From Anaerolineales bacterium (GTDB lineage Bacteria > Chloroflexota > Anaerolineae > Anaerolineales > Villigracilaceae), in assembly GCA_016789305.1 (NCBI GenBank), contig JAEURJ010000008.1, positions 62,001 through 126,000 on the forward strand: DNA of 64,000 nt. The letters are read 5' to 3'. Shown one piece after another: positions 42,059 to 51,704 of this stretch. Both the position numbers and the translations under genes were made by a program. Numbering within the stretch: the first letter of the stretch is position 1; every line of letters starts with the position of its first letter. The notes beneath the pieces were generated by a model. It saw nothing but the letters and a program-made list of their open reading frames with translations, did no database searches and was not told the DNA's origin.

Positions 42059-43225
42059 TTAGGATTCACCGCGATGGATGACATCACTCCCGTACTTTTC
42101 TTGAAGTTTATCAACCACTTCCTGTAACTTGCGGGACTTTTCGCTTCCTGCGTCCCACAAGCTGAGTTGACGCACCGGAGCACCGATTCCGCTGACGCCG
42201 ACTCCGATCAGACGAACGGCTTGATTCGGCTTGCGAACGGCTTTCATCAACTTGACTGCTGTGTGGAAAATTTCATCATCACTATCCGTGGAAGTGGGTA
42301 ATGTCGTTTGTCTTGATAATGTGGTGAAATCAGACCAGCGGATTTTTAACTTGACCGTCCTGCCAGCGAGATCATTTTTTCGTAATTGTTTCGCCACTTC
42401 TGTTGATTGTTCGCGCAGGGTTTTTTCGAGAGTCTTTTCATCGCGCACATCCACGTTGTAGGTGGTTTCCTGGCTGATGGATTTCGTCTCGAATTCTGTG
42501 ACGATGGGACGGTTATCGATTCCCTGGGCGTGTCGCCACAACTCACGTCCGTTCTCGCCGAAGAGTCTGCTCATTTCAGTTTCGGGCCAGCTGGCAATAT
42601 CGCCGATGGTGTGGATGCCAAGCTCGGTCAATCGTGCGGAGGTTTTTGGTCCCACACCCCAAAGCATGTCCGCTGGGAGTGGAGCGAGGAATTTGGCTTC
42701 GTCTCCAGCAGGGACGATGGTAAATCCAAAAGGCGGCTCATTCTTTTTCTTGCTCGATTTTTTACCAACTTCGGTGGCGATCTTTGCCACGAGTTTATTG
42801 GATGCGATTCCGATCGAGCTGGGCAAATGCAATTCGTTTTTGATGGCAGCTTGCAGGTCCAGTGCGATGCGTGTTGCAGAGTCACGAATGTCTGAGATGT
42901 CGAGAAATGCTTCGTCGATGGAGATCTGTTCGACAAGCGGAGTCAAGTTTCGTAATTTTTCCATCACCTTTTCGGAATATTCGCCGTACAATCGATGCCG
43001 CCCGGGGACGATGATGAGCTGTCTGCACATTTGCACTGCGCGAGACATGGGCATGGCGCTGCGAATCCCAAGCGCGCGTGCTGCGTACGAGCATGAAGCG
43101 ACCACACCGCGTTCATCCGGCTTGCCCCCAACAGCAAATGGCTTGCCGCGTAACGCAGGATTTTGGATCTCTTCCACCGAGCAATAAAATGCATCCAAAT
43201 CTAAGTGAAGGATGGTGCGGGGCAT
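42059..43225 (-). CDS. dinB: DNA polymerase IV
   Basis: Y-family translesion polymerase that copies past damaged bases. ATG 43225 gives 388 residues starting MPRTILHLDLDAFYCSVEE, the canonical first strand with the metal-binding Asp. The other catalytic acids are in QISIDEAFLDISDI near residue 105. GVGPKTSARLTELGIHTIGDIA is the helix-hairpin-helix thumb, and the little-finger domain covers about 240-345. Upstream in-frame ATGs at 43234 and earlier lack a ribosome binding site; a TATAAT lies at 43239-43234, so the message may have a very short leader. Confidence 0.93.
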   Translation of the reverse strand: MPRTILHLDLDAFYCSVEEIQNPALRGKPFAVGGKPDERGVVASCSYAARALGIRSAMPMSRAVQMCRQLIIVPGRHRLYGEYSEKVMEKLRNLTPLVEQISIDEAFLDISDIRDSATRIALDLQAAIKNELHLPSSIGIASNKLVAKIATEVGKKSSKKKNEPPFGFTIVPAGDEAKFLAPLPADMLWGVGPKTSARLTELGIHTIGDIASWPETEMSRLFGENGRELWRHAQGIDNRPIVTEFETKSISQETTYNVDVRDEKTLEKTLREQSTEVAKQLRKNDLAGRTVKLKIRWSDFTTLSRQTTLPTSTDSDDEIFHTAVKLMKAVRKPNQAVRLIGVGVSGIGAPVRQLSLWDAGSEKSRKLQEVVDKLQEKYGSDVIHRGES

Positions 43226-43310
43226 GTTTTCCATTATAGTGCAAGCGGTAAAATGCTTCTCAGAGCGCAAAATTGGGAAAAAATGACCATGAAATTGTCC
43301 TTTTCATATA

Positions 43311-43339
43311 TTGAACAATCCATTGTTAAAAGTTATACT
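43311..43339 (+). promoter_or_regulatory. Promoter for the FW-domain protein gene
   Basis: TTGAAC (43311-43316), a 17-nt spacer and TATACT (43334-43339) give a good sigma-70 promoter with a leader of about 75 nt. Confidence 0.6.
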
Positions 43340-43422
43340 AGAGACGGCGTATAGTCAAAGGGAACTTTTCTCTTTTTTACAACGTTATTATTTAGCACCT
43401 GAACTATGTTATGGAGGAAGAA

Positions 43423-45963
43423 ATGAAATTTGGAACACGCTTAATTACCGCTCTGCTCCTGCTGGCACTGCTGTTTTCGTACGCGCCGCAAGGCGCTGCG
43501 TCGTCAGCGAACGCAGCCACCTGCTACTGGGCGCAATTTGTTGCGGATGTCACGATTCCCGATGGCACCAGCTTTACGCCGGGAACTGCCTTTAAGAAGA
43601 CATGGCGGCTAAAGAACATCGGCACCTGTGCATGGAATAGCAGCGACGTATCCTTGATCTTTGACAGCGGCGAGAAGATGGGTGCCGCTTCATCTGTTGC
43701 ACTTTCCACCAGTGTGAATCCCGGCCAGACCGTGGATATCACTGTGGATATGGCGGCGCCCAGTTCGGCAGGCCATTACTTTGGATATTGGAAATTCAAA
43801 AGTGCGCAAGGCGGCGTGTTTGGCATTGGTACCACAGCCAATAAATCATTTTGGGTGGAGATCAATGTAACCTCTTCTTCCGGCACCGGCTACGATTTCG
43901 CAGCCAATGCTTCTTCCGCCACCTGGTCCAGTGGAGCCGGTTCTCTTGGTTTCCCCGGCACAGATGGCAATGGCAGCGGCTTTGTGCTCAAGCAGGATAA
44001 CCCCAAATTGGAAAACGGCGTTACCTCCGGCCAGGCCGGCTTGTTGTTTGGTCCGCAAAACATCACCAATGGATATGTGCAGGGTGTGTATCCAGCCTTT
44101 CGAGTGCAAAGCGGTGACCGCTTCCAGGCGAACATCGGTTGTGAATACGGTGCCACCACTTGTTATGTTGCCTACAGTCTCAACTATCAAATCGGCGATG
44201 GCGCTGTTAAAACATTCTGGACCTTCCGTGAAAAGTATGAAGGCTGGACGTACAACGTTAATCTTGATTTGAACTCCCTCGCAGGTCAGGATGTAAAATT
44301 CATCCTTGTGGTCAATGCATACGGATCTCCAACGGGCGATCGCGCCTTGTGGGTGAACCCTGTCATTTCACGACCCGGCGGTACCACTGTGACGATTACT
44401 CCGACCGTTACCGGCACACCTCCCACACCGACCCCGACCAAGACCGGCACCATCACTCCGGCCGCTTGTGATCGCGCTCAATTTATTTCTGACGTAACCG
44501 TACCAGATGGTACAGGCTTCGGCCCCGGCATTGGTTTCACCAAAACCTGGCGCCTCAAGAACGTCGGTACTTGTACCTGGTCCAACTACAGCATCATGTT
44601 CGATAGCGGCGAAAAGATGAGTGGTCCCGATGCCGCGGTGATCCCCACCTCGGTGGCACCGGGTCAAACCGTGGATATTACGATCAACTTAACATCGCCC
44701 ACTACAAAGGGATTGTATCGAGGCTATTGGAAATTAAAGAGCAATAACGGCATTCCTTTTGGCATCGGCTCCGGCGGAACCAAATCCTTCTGGGTCGAGA
44801 TAAATGTGACCAGCACCGGGATCAACCCGGGTTCGCCGACATACACGCCCACTCTCGGTACACCGGTTACTCCCGCCACACCGATTGCCGGCACTGTATA
44901 TGATTTTGTCGCCAATGTTTGTACAGCCACCTGGTTCAGCGGCGCGGGTCAACAGCCCTGCCCCGGCTCCGATGGCAATGCCAACGGATTTGTCCTGATC
45001 AAGAACGCGCCTGTTTTGGAGAATAATACAACAGATAAACGCGCCGGCTTGTTGACTTATCCTCAGAACGTGAACAATGGTTACATTCAAGGTATTTACC
45101 CGTCTTACAAAGTGAAGTCCGGTGACAAATTCCGTGCCACCATCGGTTGTGAAGGCGGCGCCACCAATTGTTACGTTGTCTTCAAGCTGGATTACGCAGT
45201 TTCCGGCAGCAACGACATTAAGACGTATTGGGCGTTCGTCGAAAAATTTGAAGGCCAGAATTATTCCGCAGATATCGACCTCAACTCGCTGGTTGGACAG
45301 GATATCAAGTTCATCCTCACCGTGTTTGCGACCGGTTCCCCGGCAGGTGACCGTGCACAATGGATCGCGCCGATCATTTACAATGCCGGGTCTGTTGTTA
45401 CACCTGCCACAAGCACCGTCACTCCAACCGGAACGATCACTACTACTCCGACGATCACCGTGACGCCGACCATCACATCAACACCTACGGTTACTCCAAC
45501 TGGTGCAGTTACCACATTTAAATATGACTTTGGCACCGATACGTCCCCTGTGGCTGCCGGCTTTACCAAGGTCACTCAAATGACAGTCTACACTGCAGGC
45601 GGCTTTGGCTGGATCGATGCTTCAGGTCTTGAATCCAGGGATCGAAGCAACCCTGCGGATGATCTGAAGAGAGACTTTGTTACTCATGGTTCCGCTGCAC
45701 GCACCTTTAAATTGGATCTGCACAACGGAAACTATACCGTGAATATTACAATGGGCGATAACGATTATGCCCACGATAACATGGTGGTAAAGGCAAACGG
45801 AAATACGATGCTGGCTGATGTCGATAACGCCGCTGCGGCATTTACCGTCAACACTTTCGTGGTGACAGTAACAGACGGCACCCTGTCGCTTGAATTTTCT
45901 GATGCAGGCGGGGCAGACCCCTCCTGGGTGATCAATACCCTTTCGATAACACCTGCTCCGTAG
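43423..45963 (+). CDS. Secreted modular protein with two NBR1-like FW domains and a C-terminal carbohydrate-binding-like domain
   Basis: ATG 43423 follows GGAGGAAGAA; an ATG four codons upstream overlaps the ribosome binding site. The 846-residue product has a signal peptide ending near AASSANA. Two modules repeat: an FW (four-tryptophan, Nbr1 Ig-like) domain with CYWAQFVADVTIPDGTSF...KTWRLKNIGTCAWN at residues 34-150 and again at 348-464, each followed by a beta-sandwich of about 160 residues (YDFAANASSATW at 157-316; YDFVANVCTATW at 491-653). Thr/Pro-rich linkers join them. The last 145 residues (YDFGTDTSP start) resemble a galactose-binding/CBM-like sandwich. No anchor motif is visible. 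It is likely an extracellular binding protein; ligand unknown. Confidence 0.85.
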   Translation: MKFGTRLITALLLLALLFSYAPQGAASSANAATCYWAQFVADVTIPDGTSFTPGTAFKKTWRLKNIGTCAWNSSDVSLIFDSGEKMGAASSVALSTSVNPGQTVDITVDMAAPSSAGHYFGYWKFKSAQGGVFGIGTTANKSFWVEINVTSSSGTGYDFAANASSATWSSGAGSLGFPGTDGNGSGFVLKQDNPKLENGVTSGQAGLLFGPQNITNGYVQGVYPAFRVQSGDRFQANIGCEYGATTCYVAYSLNYQIGDGAVKTFWTFREKYEGWTYNVNLDLNSLAGQDVKFILVVNAYGSPTGDRALWVNPVISRPGGTTVTITPTVTGTPPTPTPTKTGTITPAACDRAQFISDVTVPDGTGFGPGIGFTKTWRLKNVGTCTWSNYSIMFDSGEKMSGPDAAVIPTSVAPGQTVDITINLTSPTTKGLYRGYWKLKSNNGIPFGIGSGGTKSFWVEINVTSTGINPGSPTYTPTLGTPVTPATPIAGTVYDFVANVCTATWFSGAGQQPCPGSDGNANGFVLIKNAPVLENNTTDKRAGLLTYPQNVNNGYIQGIYPSYKVKSGDKFRATIGCEGGATNCYVVFKLDYAVSGSNDIKTYWAFVEKFEGQNYSADIDLNSLVGQDIKFILTVFATGSPAGDRAQWIAPIIYNAGSVVTPATSTVTPTGTITTTPTITVTPTITSTPTVTPTGAVTTFKYDFGTDTSPVAAGFTKVTQMTVYTAGGFGWIDASGLESRDRSNPADDLKRDFVTHGSAARTFKLDLHNGNYTVNITMGDNDYAHDNMVVKANGNTMLADVDNAAAAFTVNTFVVTVTDGTLSLEFSDAGGADPSWVINTLSITPAP

Positions 45964-45982
45964 GAACGCCGAAAAAAAATCA

Positions 45983-46020
45983 GTTCCCGTTGTCGAAAGG
46001 CAGCGGGAACTTTTGTTTTA
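45983..46020 (+). terminator. Terminator after the FW-domain gene
   Basis: A 10-bp stem (45983-45992 / 46001-46010, one G-T pair) with an 8-nt loop is followed by TTTTGTTTTA. Confidence 0.8.
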
Positions 46021-46049
46021 TGGTATCGTCCGTGCAGGTAGGAGATTTT

Positions 46050-47903
46050 ATGAAACGCTTTTTGATTCTATCCTTGTTGATTCTCACAGCATGTTCCTCC
46101 AATACGACTTCAACCCCCGCTTCTTTTTTTGACCTGACACCTGCTTCGGTGAACCTTGGCCTTGATTCCACATCCGAACAGATTCAAAGAGCCATGTGGG
46201 AAAGCGCGGTTCATTGGCGGACCTTGCAAATGGATGGCGTGGTCACCTGGTTTACCGATGGCACACCGGTACAAGCTCTTCATGAGCAGGTGTGGATCGA
46301 TCCACTGAACAGCCGCTACAAAGTGGAGTGGACCGGGGTTTTAAACAGCCCGGATCATTTTTTGAAACTCAGCGATGGCTCTACCGTTCATCACATCAAT
46401 TTGAATTCAGGGCAGGCCGAAACTTTTGCTTATCCTGATTTTGCGCGAGTGGGGCAGTATGTCCCGCCGATGGTTGAAGGGCAAGCCTACCCCAACCCAA
46501 TGTGGGGACAGATCGGCACACCGCTTTCACAACTTGCCTTTCCTTCAGATTATTCACAGAACAAGGGGAGTTTTACCGCACTTGGCATGGACACGATTGC
46601 CGGCCGTGAAACGTTGATCGTCGAATGGCGATACTCCGAATCCAGCCAGCCTTCGTGGAAGATCTGGCTCGATACGCAAACTGCTGTTATGCTGAAATTA
46701 CAGGAATTCGCAAAAGATGGCAGCGGGGCTTTGCAGGGGGAACGCGTGGTGAATTCGGTTTCTTATGATTCCATATTTGAAGATGTTTTGTTTGCAGCGC
46801 CTGAAAACTTGCCACAAACCGGCGCTGATCCCCAGGTTGGATCTGTGCCGGTTGTAACAGAGTCAGGCCAACAGTCTGAAGAAGAAGCGGGGGAGTTGTA
46901 TTTCTTCCTTCAACCAAGAAAAGCCGCTGAATCCATTCGACTCGCAAAGGTCTCCGGAGTCTGCGTCTATGATCCTGCGAACTGTCCGGCGATGGAGATC
47001 GTGAATGTTCCATTCGCCTTCAATTTTACGATCAACGCAATGAGCTGGTCGCCGGACGGAAAGTTTGCGGCGTTTTCCTACTCAGACCATGCAAATGGAA
47101 CCCCGACGAAGTTGTGGCTGTTCGATCCTTCTTCCAAAGTATGGGCTCCGATTGTTGAATTTCCATTTATCGACCCGCCATTTTGGTCACCGGATGGTTT
47201 GTGGATCGCGTTCCGCACGCAGGATGGACTTGGCGGCGAAGACGTGTATGTCGTTCATCGTGACGGGTCGGAGTTGAAACGTGTTTCAAGTGATCTGCCT
47301 GCTGATGGACGGCCTTACATCATGGATGGATGGTACACGGAAAATATTTTGATGCGTTCGGCGTTGCCCGGCCATGAAGGCAGTATTTACCTGGTGCGTG
47401 CAAGTGACGGTACCGCCCGCCCCATGTTTGACACTCTCTTAACCAAAGCTTCTTTTGTCGCATCGCCTGATGCAAGTCTCCTTGCCTATGATGATTATGA
47501 TTACACAAGTCAGAAACACATCTTGAAGGTAATGGAACCTGATGGGGCCAATGCTCTTCCAATTGCAGATTTTACGGGTGGTTCAATCTATCCCGTTGTC
47601 TGGTCGCCAAATAGCAATTTGATCGCATTCAATTATTATGGCGGTCTCTCTGCAGGTGAAACCAAAGCGGAAGTGTATGTGGTTGGGCGTGATGGAACCA
47701 ATTTGTCCTTGGTGTATACCGGTACAACGGTGGGACGTTTGATATTCTCGCCCAATGGACGGTATCTGTTAGTGGAAGAGACTACATCCGCAACAGGCGG
47801 TCATTTGTTTCTGATTGACCTGGCCACTCTGGAAAAGAGGATGCTGCAAGCCCCGGGTTTATCCACGGATTACGATTGGTATGCGCCTTCGTGGAGGCCG
47901 TAA
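46050..47903 (+). CDS. Lipoprotein with C-terminal TolB/WD40-like beta-propeller
   Basis: ATG 46050 follows AGGAGATTTT; an earlier in-frame start lies inside the upstream terminator. The 617-residue protein has lipobox LILTAC (Cys near residue 15). Residues about 50-270 form a domain rich in beta strands (QMDGVVTWFTDGTPVQALHEQVWID, GRETLIVEWRY) like LolA/outer-membrane-lipoprotein-sorting folds. From about residue 330 PD40-type propeller repeats appear: SWSPDGKFAAFSY, FWSPDGLWIAFRT, VWSPNSNLIAFNY and IFSPNGRYLLVEE. It is a membrane-anchored exported protein, perhaps a sensor or scaffold. It follows the FW-domain gene behind a terminator. Confidence 0.83.
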   Translation: MKRFLILSLLILTACSSNTTSTPASFFDLTPASVNLGLDSTSEQIQRAMWESAVHWRTLQMDGVVTWFTDGTPVQALHEQVWIDPLNSRYKVEWTGVLNSPDHFLKLSDGSTVHHINLNSGQAETFAYPDFARVGQYVPPMVEGQAYPNPMWGQIGTPLSQLAFPSDYSQNKGSFTALGMDTIAGRETLIVEWRYSESSQPSWKIWLDTQTAVMLKLQEFAKDGSGALQGERVVNSVSYDSIFEDVLFAAPENLPQTGADPQVGSVPVVTESGQQSEEEAGELYFFLQPRKAAESIRLAKVSGVCVYDPANCPAMEIVNVPFAFNFTINAMSWSPDGKFAAFSYSDHANGTPTKLWLFDPSSKVWAPIVEFPFIDPPFWSPDGLWIAFRTQDGLGGEDVYVVHRDGSELKRVSSDLPADGRPYIMDGWYTENILMRSALPGHEGSIYLVRASDGTARPMFDTLLTKASFVASPDASLLAYDDYDYTSQKHILKVMEPDGANALPIADFTGGSIYPVVWSPNSNLIAFNYYGGLSAGETKAEVYVVGRDGTNLSLVYTGTTVGRLIFSPNGRYLLVEETTSATGGHLFLIDLATLEKRMLQAPGLSTDYDWYAPSWRP

Positions 47904-47948
47904 GTTTGCCTGTTACAAAATAAGTAAATTACACAACGAATAAAATAT

Positions 47949-48974
47949 ATGTCCCACTCAAAAAATGTATTTTTCCTGCTCGTGCTTGTGTTGATATGGT
48001 TCCCGTTTCAATTTGCATCTGCGCAGGAGCCAACACCAACTTCCGAAACGCTGATTCCTCCCACGCCTGCTGAAGTGATCGATGCGGTGAACGCGCTTCG
48101 GCTTTCCAATGGGCTGCCTGCCTTGATGGTGCATTCGGTTTTGATGCAGGTGGCGCAGGAGGAGGCCAACGGAATTGCCTCCGGTCAGGGCGGGCATTGG
48201 CGTCCCCCCGGTGTTACCCTTGGGCAGTGGCTGATCCTGTTGGGATACCCGCTTTCCGGAGACCTTTCGATGGATGGGTATCGTTCGGAGAATTGGGGAG
48301 CCGCCTCCACTGCGGAGGAGGCGGTTAACATGTGGCTGGGAGATGATATTCATACCAATACCATGCTCTCGCCGAATCGAAGCGACATCGGAGTGGGGAT
48401 TGCAGTCAGTGACCAGATTTATATTGTTCTGGAGACCGCCCTGCGAACCAACAGCGGGCAAATGCAAAGCGATGCCTATGACATTCTTACCGGCATTCCG
48501 ATGACGCAGGCTGCGTATGCCGGTGAAGCTACACTCGCAGCAGAAAATGGATTGCTCCCGCAATATTCCATGCCGGTGAGTTTGAATACGGCTTTCCCCA
48601 ATGGCGAGGTGTATCACGAAGTGGAATATGGTCAGACCTTGTGGAGCATTGCCATTGCGTACCATACGACCATCAAGCAGATTCAACAATTGAACAATTT
48701 GTATGACACAACGGTTGTGGAAGGACAGAAGTTGTTGGTGGTCAAAGGCGCGACACAATCAGTACCATCGCCGAACATTGTCGCCACTCCAGGGACGCCC
48801 ACTAAAAGCTATTGGCTAACTTCCACTGCGACGTTATCGCCCACACCTCAACCCATCCTTGAGTATTCTGAAAAAGACAGACGAGATAATATGTTTGGCT
48901 TGGGAGCCGTTGGAATTGCCGCGGCTTTTCTGGGTGCCTTGTTCACCGTAATGACAAGAAAAAAGCCTGTTTGA
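47949..48974 (+). CDS. CAP-domain protein with LysM module
   Basis: The 341-residue protein has a signal peptide (hydrophobic core about residues 8-25, ending FASAQ), then a CAP/SCP domain (about 38-170) with VNALRLSNGLPALMVHSVLMQVAQEEAN, the RSENWGAAST motif and DIHTNTMLSPNRSDIGVGIA. A LysM module (about 220-262, YHEVEYGQTLWSIAIAYHTTIKQIQQLNNL) would bind cell-wall glycans. A Thr/Pro linker leads to a C-terminal membrane helix (GAVGIAAAFLGALFTVMT) followed by RKK, so it is anchored at the C-terminus. CAP domains in bacteria are poorly understood; some bind lipids. No clear ribosome binding site precedes the ATG. Confidence 0.88.
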   Translation: MSHSKNVFFLLVLVLIWFPFQFASAQEPTPTSETLIPPTPAEVIDAVNALRLSNGLPALMVHSVLMQVAQEEANGIASGQGGHWRPPGVTLGQWLILLGYPLSGDLSMDGYRSENWGAASTAEEAVNMWLGDDIHTNTMLSPNRSDIGVGIAVSDQIYIVLETALRTNSGQMQSDAYDILTGIPMTQAAYAGEATLAAENGLLPQYSMPVSLNTAFPNGEVYHEVEYGQTLWSIAIAYHTTIKQIQQLNNLYDTTVVEGQKLLVVKGATQSVPSPNIVATPGTPTKSYWLTSTATLSPTPQPILEYSEKDRRDNMFGLGAVGIAAAFLGALFTVMTRKKPV

Positions 48975-48997
48975 CAGTTTTCCGTCAAACAGGCTTT
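48962..48997. terminator. Terminator shared by the CAP-LysM gene and der
   Basis: A 14-bp perfect stem (AAAGCCTGTTTGAC / GTCAAACAGGCTTT, 8-nt loop) overlaps the stop codon of the CAP gene. On the minus strand TTTTTTC follows, so it is the der terminator. Confidence 0.8.
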
Positions 48998-49013
48998 GAT
49001 TTGCAGAATTTTA

Positions 49014-50378
49014 TTACTCCCTGCGTCCCTTGGTGACGATGCGAATCGGTGTCCCCAAAAAGCTGTATTCCTCGCGGATCTGGTTTTCAAGATAGCGAAT
49101 GTAGGTGAAGTGCATTAACTTCGGCTCGTTGACATAGATCATAAAAGTCGGCGGGTCACTGCGGACCTGTGTGCCGTAGAACATCTTGAGCGCGCGGCCT
49201 GCATGAGTCGGATGAGGGTGGGCATCCTGTGCCTTGTGGATGATCTGATTGATGGTCGAGGTGGTGAGGCGGGCCAGGCGTTCCTCCTGTACGCGCAACG
49301 CCATTGGCAGCACTTGTTCAACACGCTGTTTTGTCTTGCAGGAGATGAAAAGGATCGGTACGTACGGCATGAAGTTCAACTCGCGGCGTATTTTCTCCGT
49401 GTACTCTTCCATGGTTTCGTTATTTTTTTCGATGGCGTCCCACTTATTGACAATGACCACGCACGATTTCCATTCATCGAGAATATAACCGGCAATGTGG
49501 GTGTCCTGTGCGGTGATGCCGGTGGTGGCGTCGATCATCAACAACGCAACATCCGAGCGTTCAATCGATTTGAAGGAGCGCAGCACACTGTATTGTTCCA
49601 CTCCGTGCTCGATGCTGCCGCGCTTGCGGATCCCAGCCGTGTCAATCAATGTGATTTCCATGCCTTCATAGGTCAATTTTGAATCGATCGAGTCGCGTGT
49701 CGTCCCGGCGATCGGGCTGACGATCACGCGTTCTTCACCGGCTAATAAATTCAGCAAGCTGGATTTGCCGGCATTTGGTTTTCCAACCAGCGCGATCTTG
49801 ATGCTTTCATCTTCCTCCTCATCCTGTTGTACGGGGAAGGAATCGACAAGCCGATCCAGTAAGTCGCCCGTGCTCGTGCCGTGTACCGCCGAAATCGGGA
49901 CCGGTTCACCCAGCCCCAATTCATAAAATTCGCCTGCAGCATCGCGCGCCTCTCTTGATTCGCATTTATTGGGCACCACAATGATCGGCGGCCAGAAGGT
50001 GCCATCGGGAAGTTTCTTTTGCGAACGACGCAGGATTTCAGCCACTTCGCGATCAGGTGGCGTAACACCGGCTTGCCCATCCACCAGGAATAAAACAACA
50101 TCCGCTTCATTGATTGCAGCCTGGGCCTGTTTGCGGATGTCATCGATGAAATCCGCTGAACCGATCGAAAGCGGGGTCTTCCCGCCGTGGACGGGGTCGA
50201 TGCCGCCGGTATCTACAATATTGAAACTACGGCCATTCCATAAGGATTCGCCAAATAAACGGTCACGCGTGGTGCCGGGGGTATCATCTACAATGGCAAG
50301 GCGTTCACCTGCTAGACGATTAAAAAGGGTGGATTTGCCGACGTTGGGCCGGCCTACGAGCGCTACGATAGGTTTCAT
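49014..50378 (-). CDS. der: Ribosome biogenesis GTPase Der (EngA)
   Basis: The 454-residue protein has two GTPase domains in tandem, the Der hallmark. G1 motifs are GRPNVGKST (residues 8-16) and GKPNAGKSS (about 198-206); G3 motifs are DTGG and DTAG; G4 motifs are NKCE and NKWD. A KH-like C-terminal domain (PPTFMIYVNEPKLMHFTYIRYLENQIRE) binds rRNA. Der acts in assembly of the 50S subunit. It is last in the leftward cluster with cdaA and the CdaR-like gene, separated from the latter by 70 nt. Confidence 0.97.
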   Translation of the reverse strand: MKPIVALVGRPNVGKSTLFNRLAGERLAIVDDTPGTTRDRLFGESLWNGRSFNIVDTGGIDPVHGGKTPLSIGSADFIDDIRKQAQAAINEADVVLFLVDGQAGVTPPDREVAEILRRSQKKLPDGTFWPPIIVVPNKCESREARDAAGEFYELGLGEPVPISAVHGTSTGDLLDRLVDSFPVQQDEEEDESIKIALVGKPNAGKSSLLNLLAGEERVIVSPIAGTTRDSIDSKLTYEGMEITLIDTAGIRKRGSIEHGVEQYSVLRSFKSIERSDVALLMIDATTGITAQDTHIAGYILDEWKSCVVIVNKWDAIEKNNETMEEYTEKIRRELNFMPYVPILFISCKTKQRVEQVLPMALRVQEERLARLTTSTINQIIHKAQDAHPHPTHAGRALKMFYGTQVRSDPPTFMIYVNEPKLMHFTYIRYLENQIREEYSFLGTPIRIVTKGRRE

Positions 50379-50448
50379 TTCACTTTGTTTCCAATTTCAT
50401 ATTACCCTGTCTCTGTGGATACAGGAAGGGCTGAGGTTGATGTAAAGG

Positions 50449-51702
50449 TTATGGGGTTTTGGTGGGTGTTGCCGTGGGTGCGCCGGTCACGGTAATCACC
50501 ACTTCGATGGTATTGGGCAGGATGGACTTAACAACCACGTCCGAAATCAATACTTCGATCTTCGGCGTGACTTGATGAGTGCCAACAGCAAGGCCGGTCA
50601 AATCAACGGTGATGCGTACATCCTGGCGGGTGAGAGTATCCAGCAGCGGCAGCGGACCGGAGACGATCACATCCACAGTCAAGGGGGAGGCGACGGCAGT
50701 TAATCCATTTTCCAACCCGATGATTTCCACCTTCTCACCGGCCAACGTCACACTGCTTTCAATGGCAGATACGCCCGCCTGAATTAACACCGTTTGATCG
50801 CCCACGATCGATACGCCTTCCGGCAGGTTCAGTGAAAGCCGCGTGTTGATATCATCCTTTGCATTTTGCAGATCGAGCGGCGCAGTCTCCACCACACCGG
50901 GCAAATTCGTGACAAGTTCGGGGTTGGTGGCAAACACGGTTACCACTGGAGGAAAGACCGAAATGTCTGTCAGACGATATCCACTTGCCACCCGGCTTGT
51001 GGTGATCACTTTGACCGCCACATCGCGATACCCGCCTTGTTGGCTGACCGGCAGGGTGACATGGATCGATTCTGGCGTAACCGTAATTCCTTCCACGGGC
51101 TGACCCTTGTTATCGAGGACTTCGACCTTGAGAGTACGATCGACATTTTCGCGAACGCCGTCAAGGTTGACCGATACACGCGTACGTGCCACTTTCTCGA
51201 CCTGGGACTGGGCACCGGCTACGACAACATTGACCGGGTCGATTTCCACTTCGCCGGTCTGATAGCCAATGGCTGCCTCTCCCGAAAGAGTGGCATCAAC
51301 AGGCAGGGTTTGAGTGGCAAGCGGTTCAAGTGAAAAGGTGACCGATTTTGGTGAAGCGGACAATATCTGTACGGGCCGTGCATCCACCTGGATTTGAAGT
51401 TCGCTGGTGTGTTCTCCGGCACTCAACCCGGAAAGATCGAGGATCACGCGGACGAGGCTGGGATCTGCATCGAGGACTCTCCACACCGACACCGGTGCAC
51501 GCAGTGAGATTTCCACTTCTTTTGGAATAGCTGAATTGATCACAAGCGTTGGATCCTGACCCACGATCTCAACAGCCACAGGGTCCGGCAGCAGGCGCGT
51601 TTCATCCGGGTCCGCCCCGGTCACGGCGGCGATCCAAACGGATATCGCCAATGCAAAGGCCCATAAAAATGTGCGGTAATTCAGGGAGATCCAGCGGAGC
51701 AT
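50449..51702 (-). CDS. YbbR-domain protein, CdaR-like regulator of diadenylate cyclase
   Basis: The 417-residue protein has an N-terminal membrane helix (FLWAFALAISVWIAAVTGA) and then repeated extracytoplasmic YbbR domains (about four; for example VSVNLDGVRENVDRTLKVEVLDNKGQ and ITVDLTGLAVGTHQVTPKIEV), ending with a Thr/Pro tail. CdaR proteins bind and adjust the membrane cyclase CdaA. Its gene follows cdaA with only 2 nt between them, exactly as in Firmicutes operons, which supports the role. The usual third gene, glmM, is absent here and der takes its place. Confidence 0.9.
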   Translation of the reverse strand: MLRWISLNYRTFLWAFALAISVWIAAVTGADPDETRLLPDPVAVEIVGQDPTLVINSAIPKEVEISLRAPVSVWRVLDADPSLVRVILDLSGLSAGEHTSELQIQVDARPVQILSASPKSVTFSLEPLATQTLPVDATLSGEAAIGYQTGEVEIDPVNVVVAGAQSQVEKVARTRVSVNLDGVRENVDRTLKVEVLDNKGQPVEGITVTPESIHVTLPVSQQGGYRDVAVKVITTSRVASGYRLTDISVFPPVVTVFATNPELVTNLPGVVETAPLDLQNAKDDINTRLSLNLPEGVSIVGDQTVLIQAGVSAIESSVTLAGEKVEIIGLENGLTAVASPLTVDVIVSGPLPLLDTLTRQDVRITVDLTGLAVGTHQVTPKIEVLISDVVVKSILPNTIEVVITVTGAPTATPTKTP

Positions 51703-51704
51703 TT

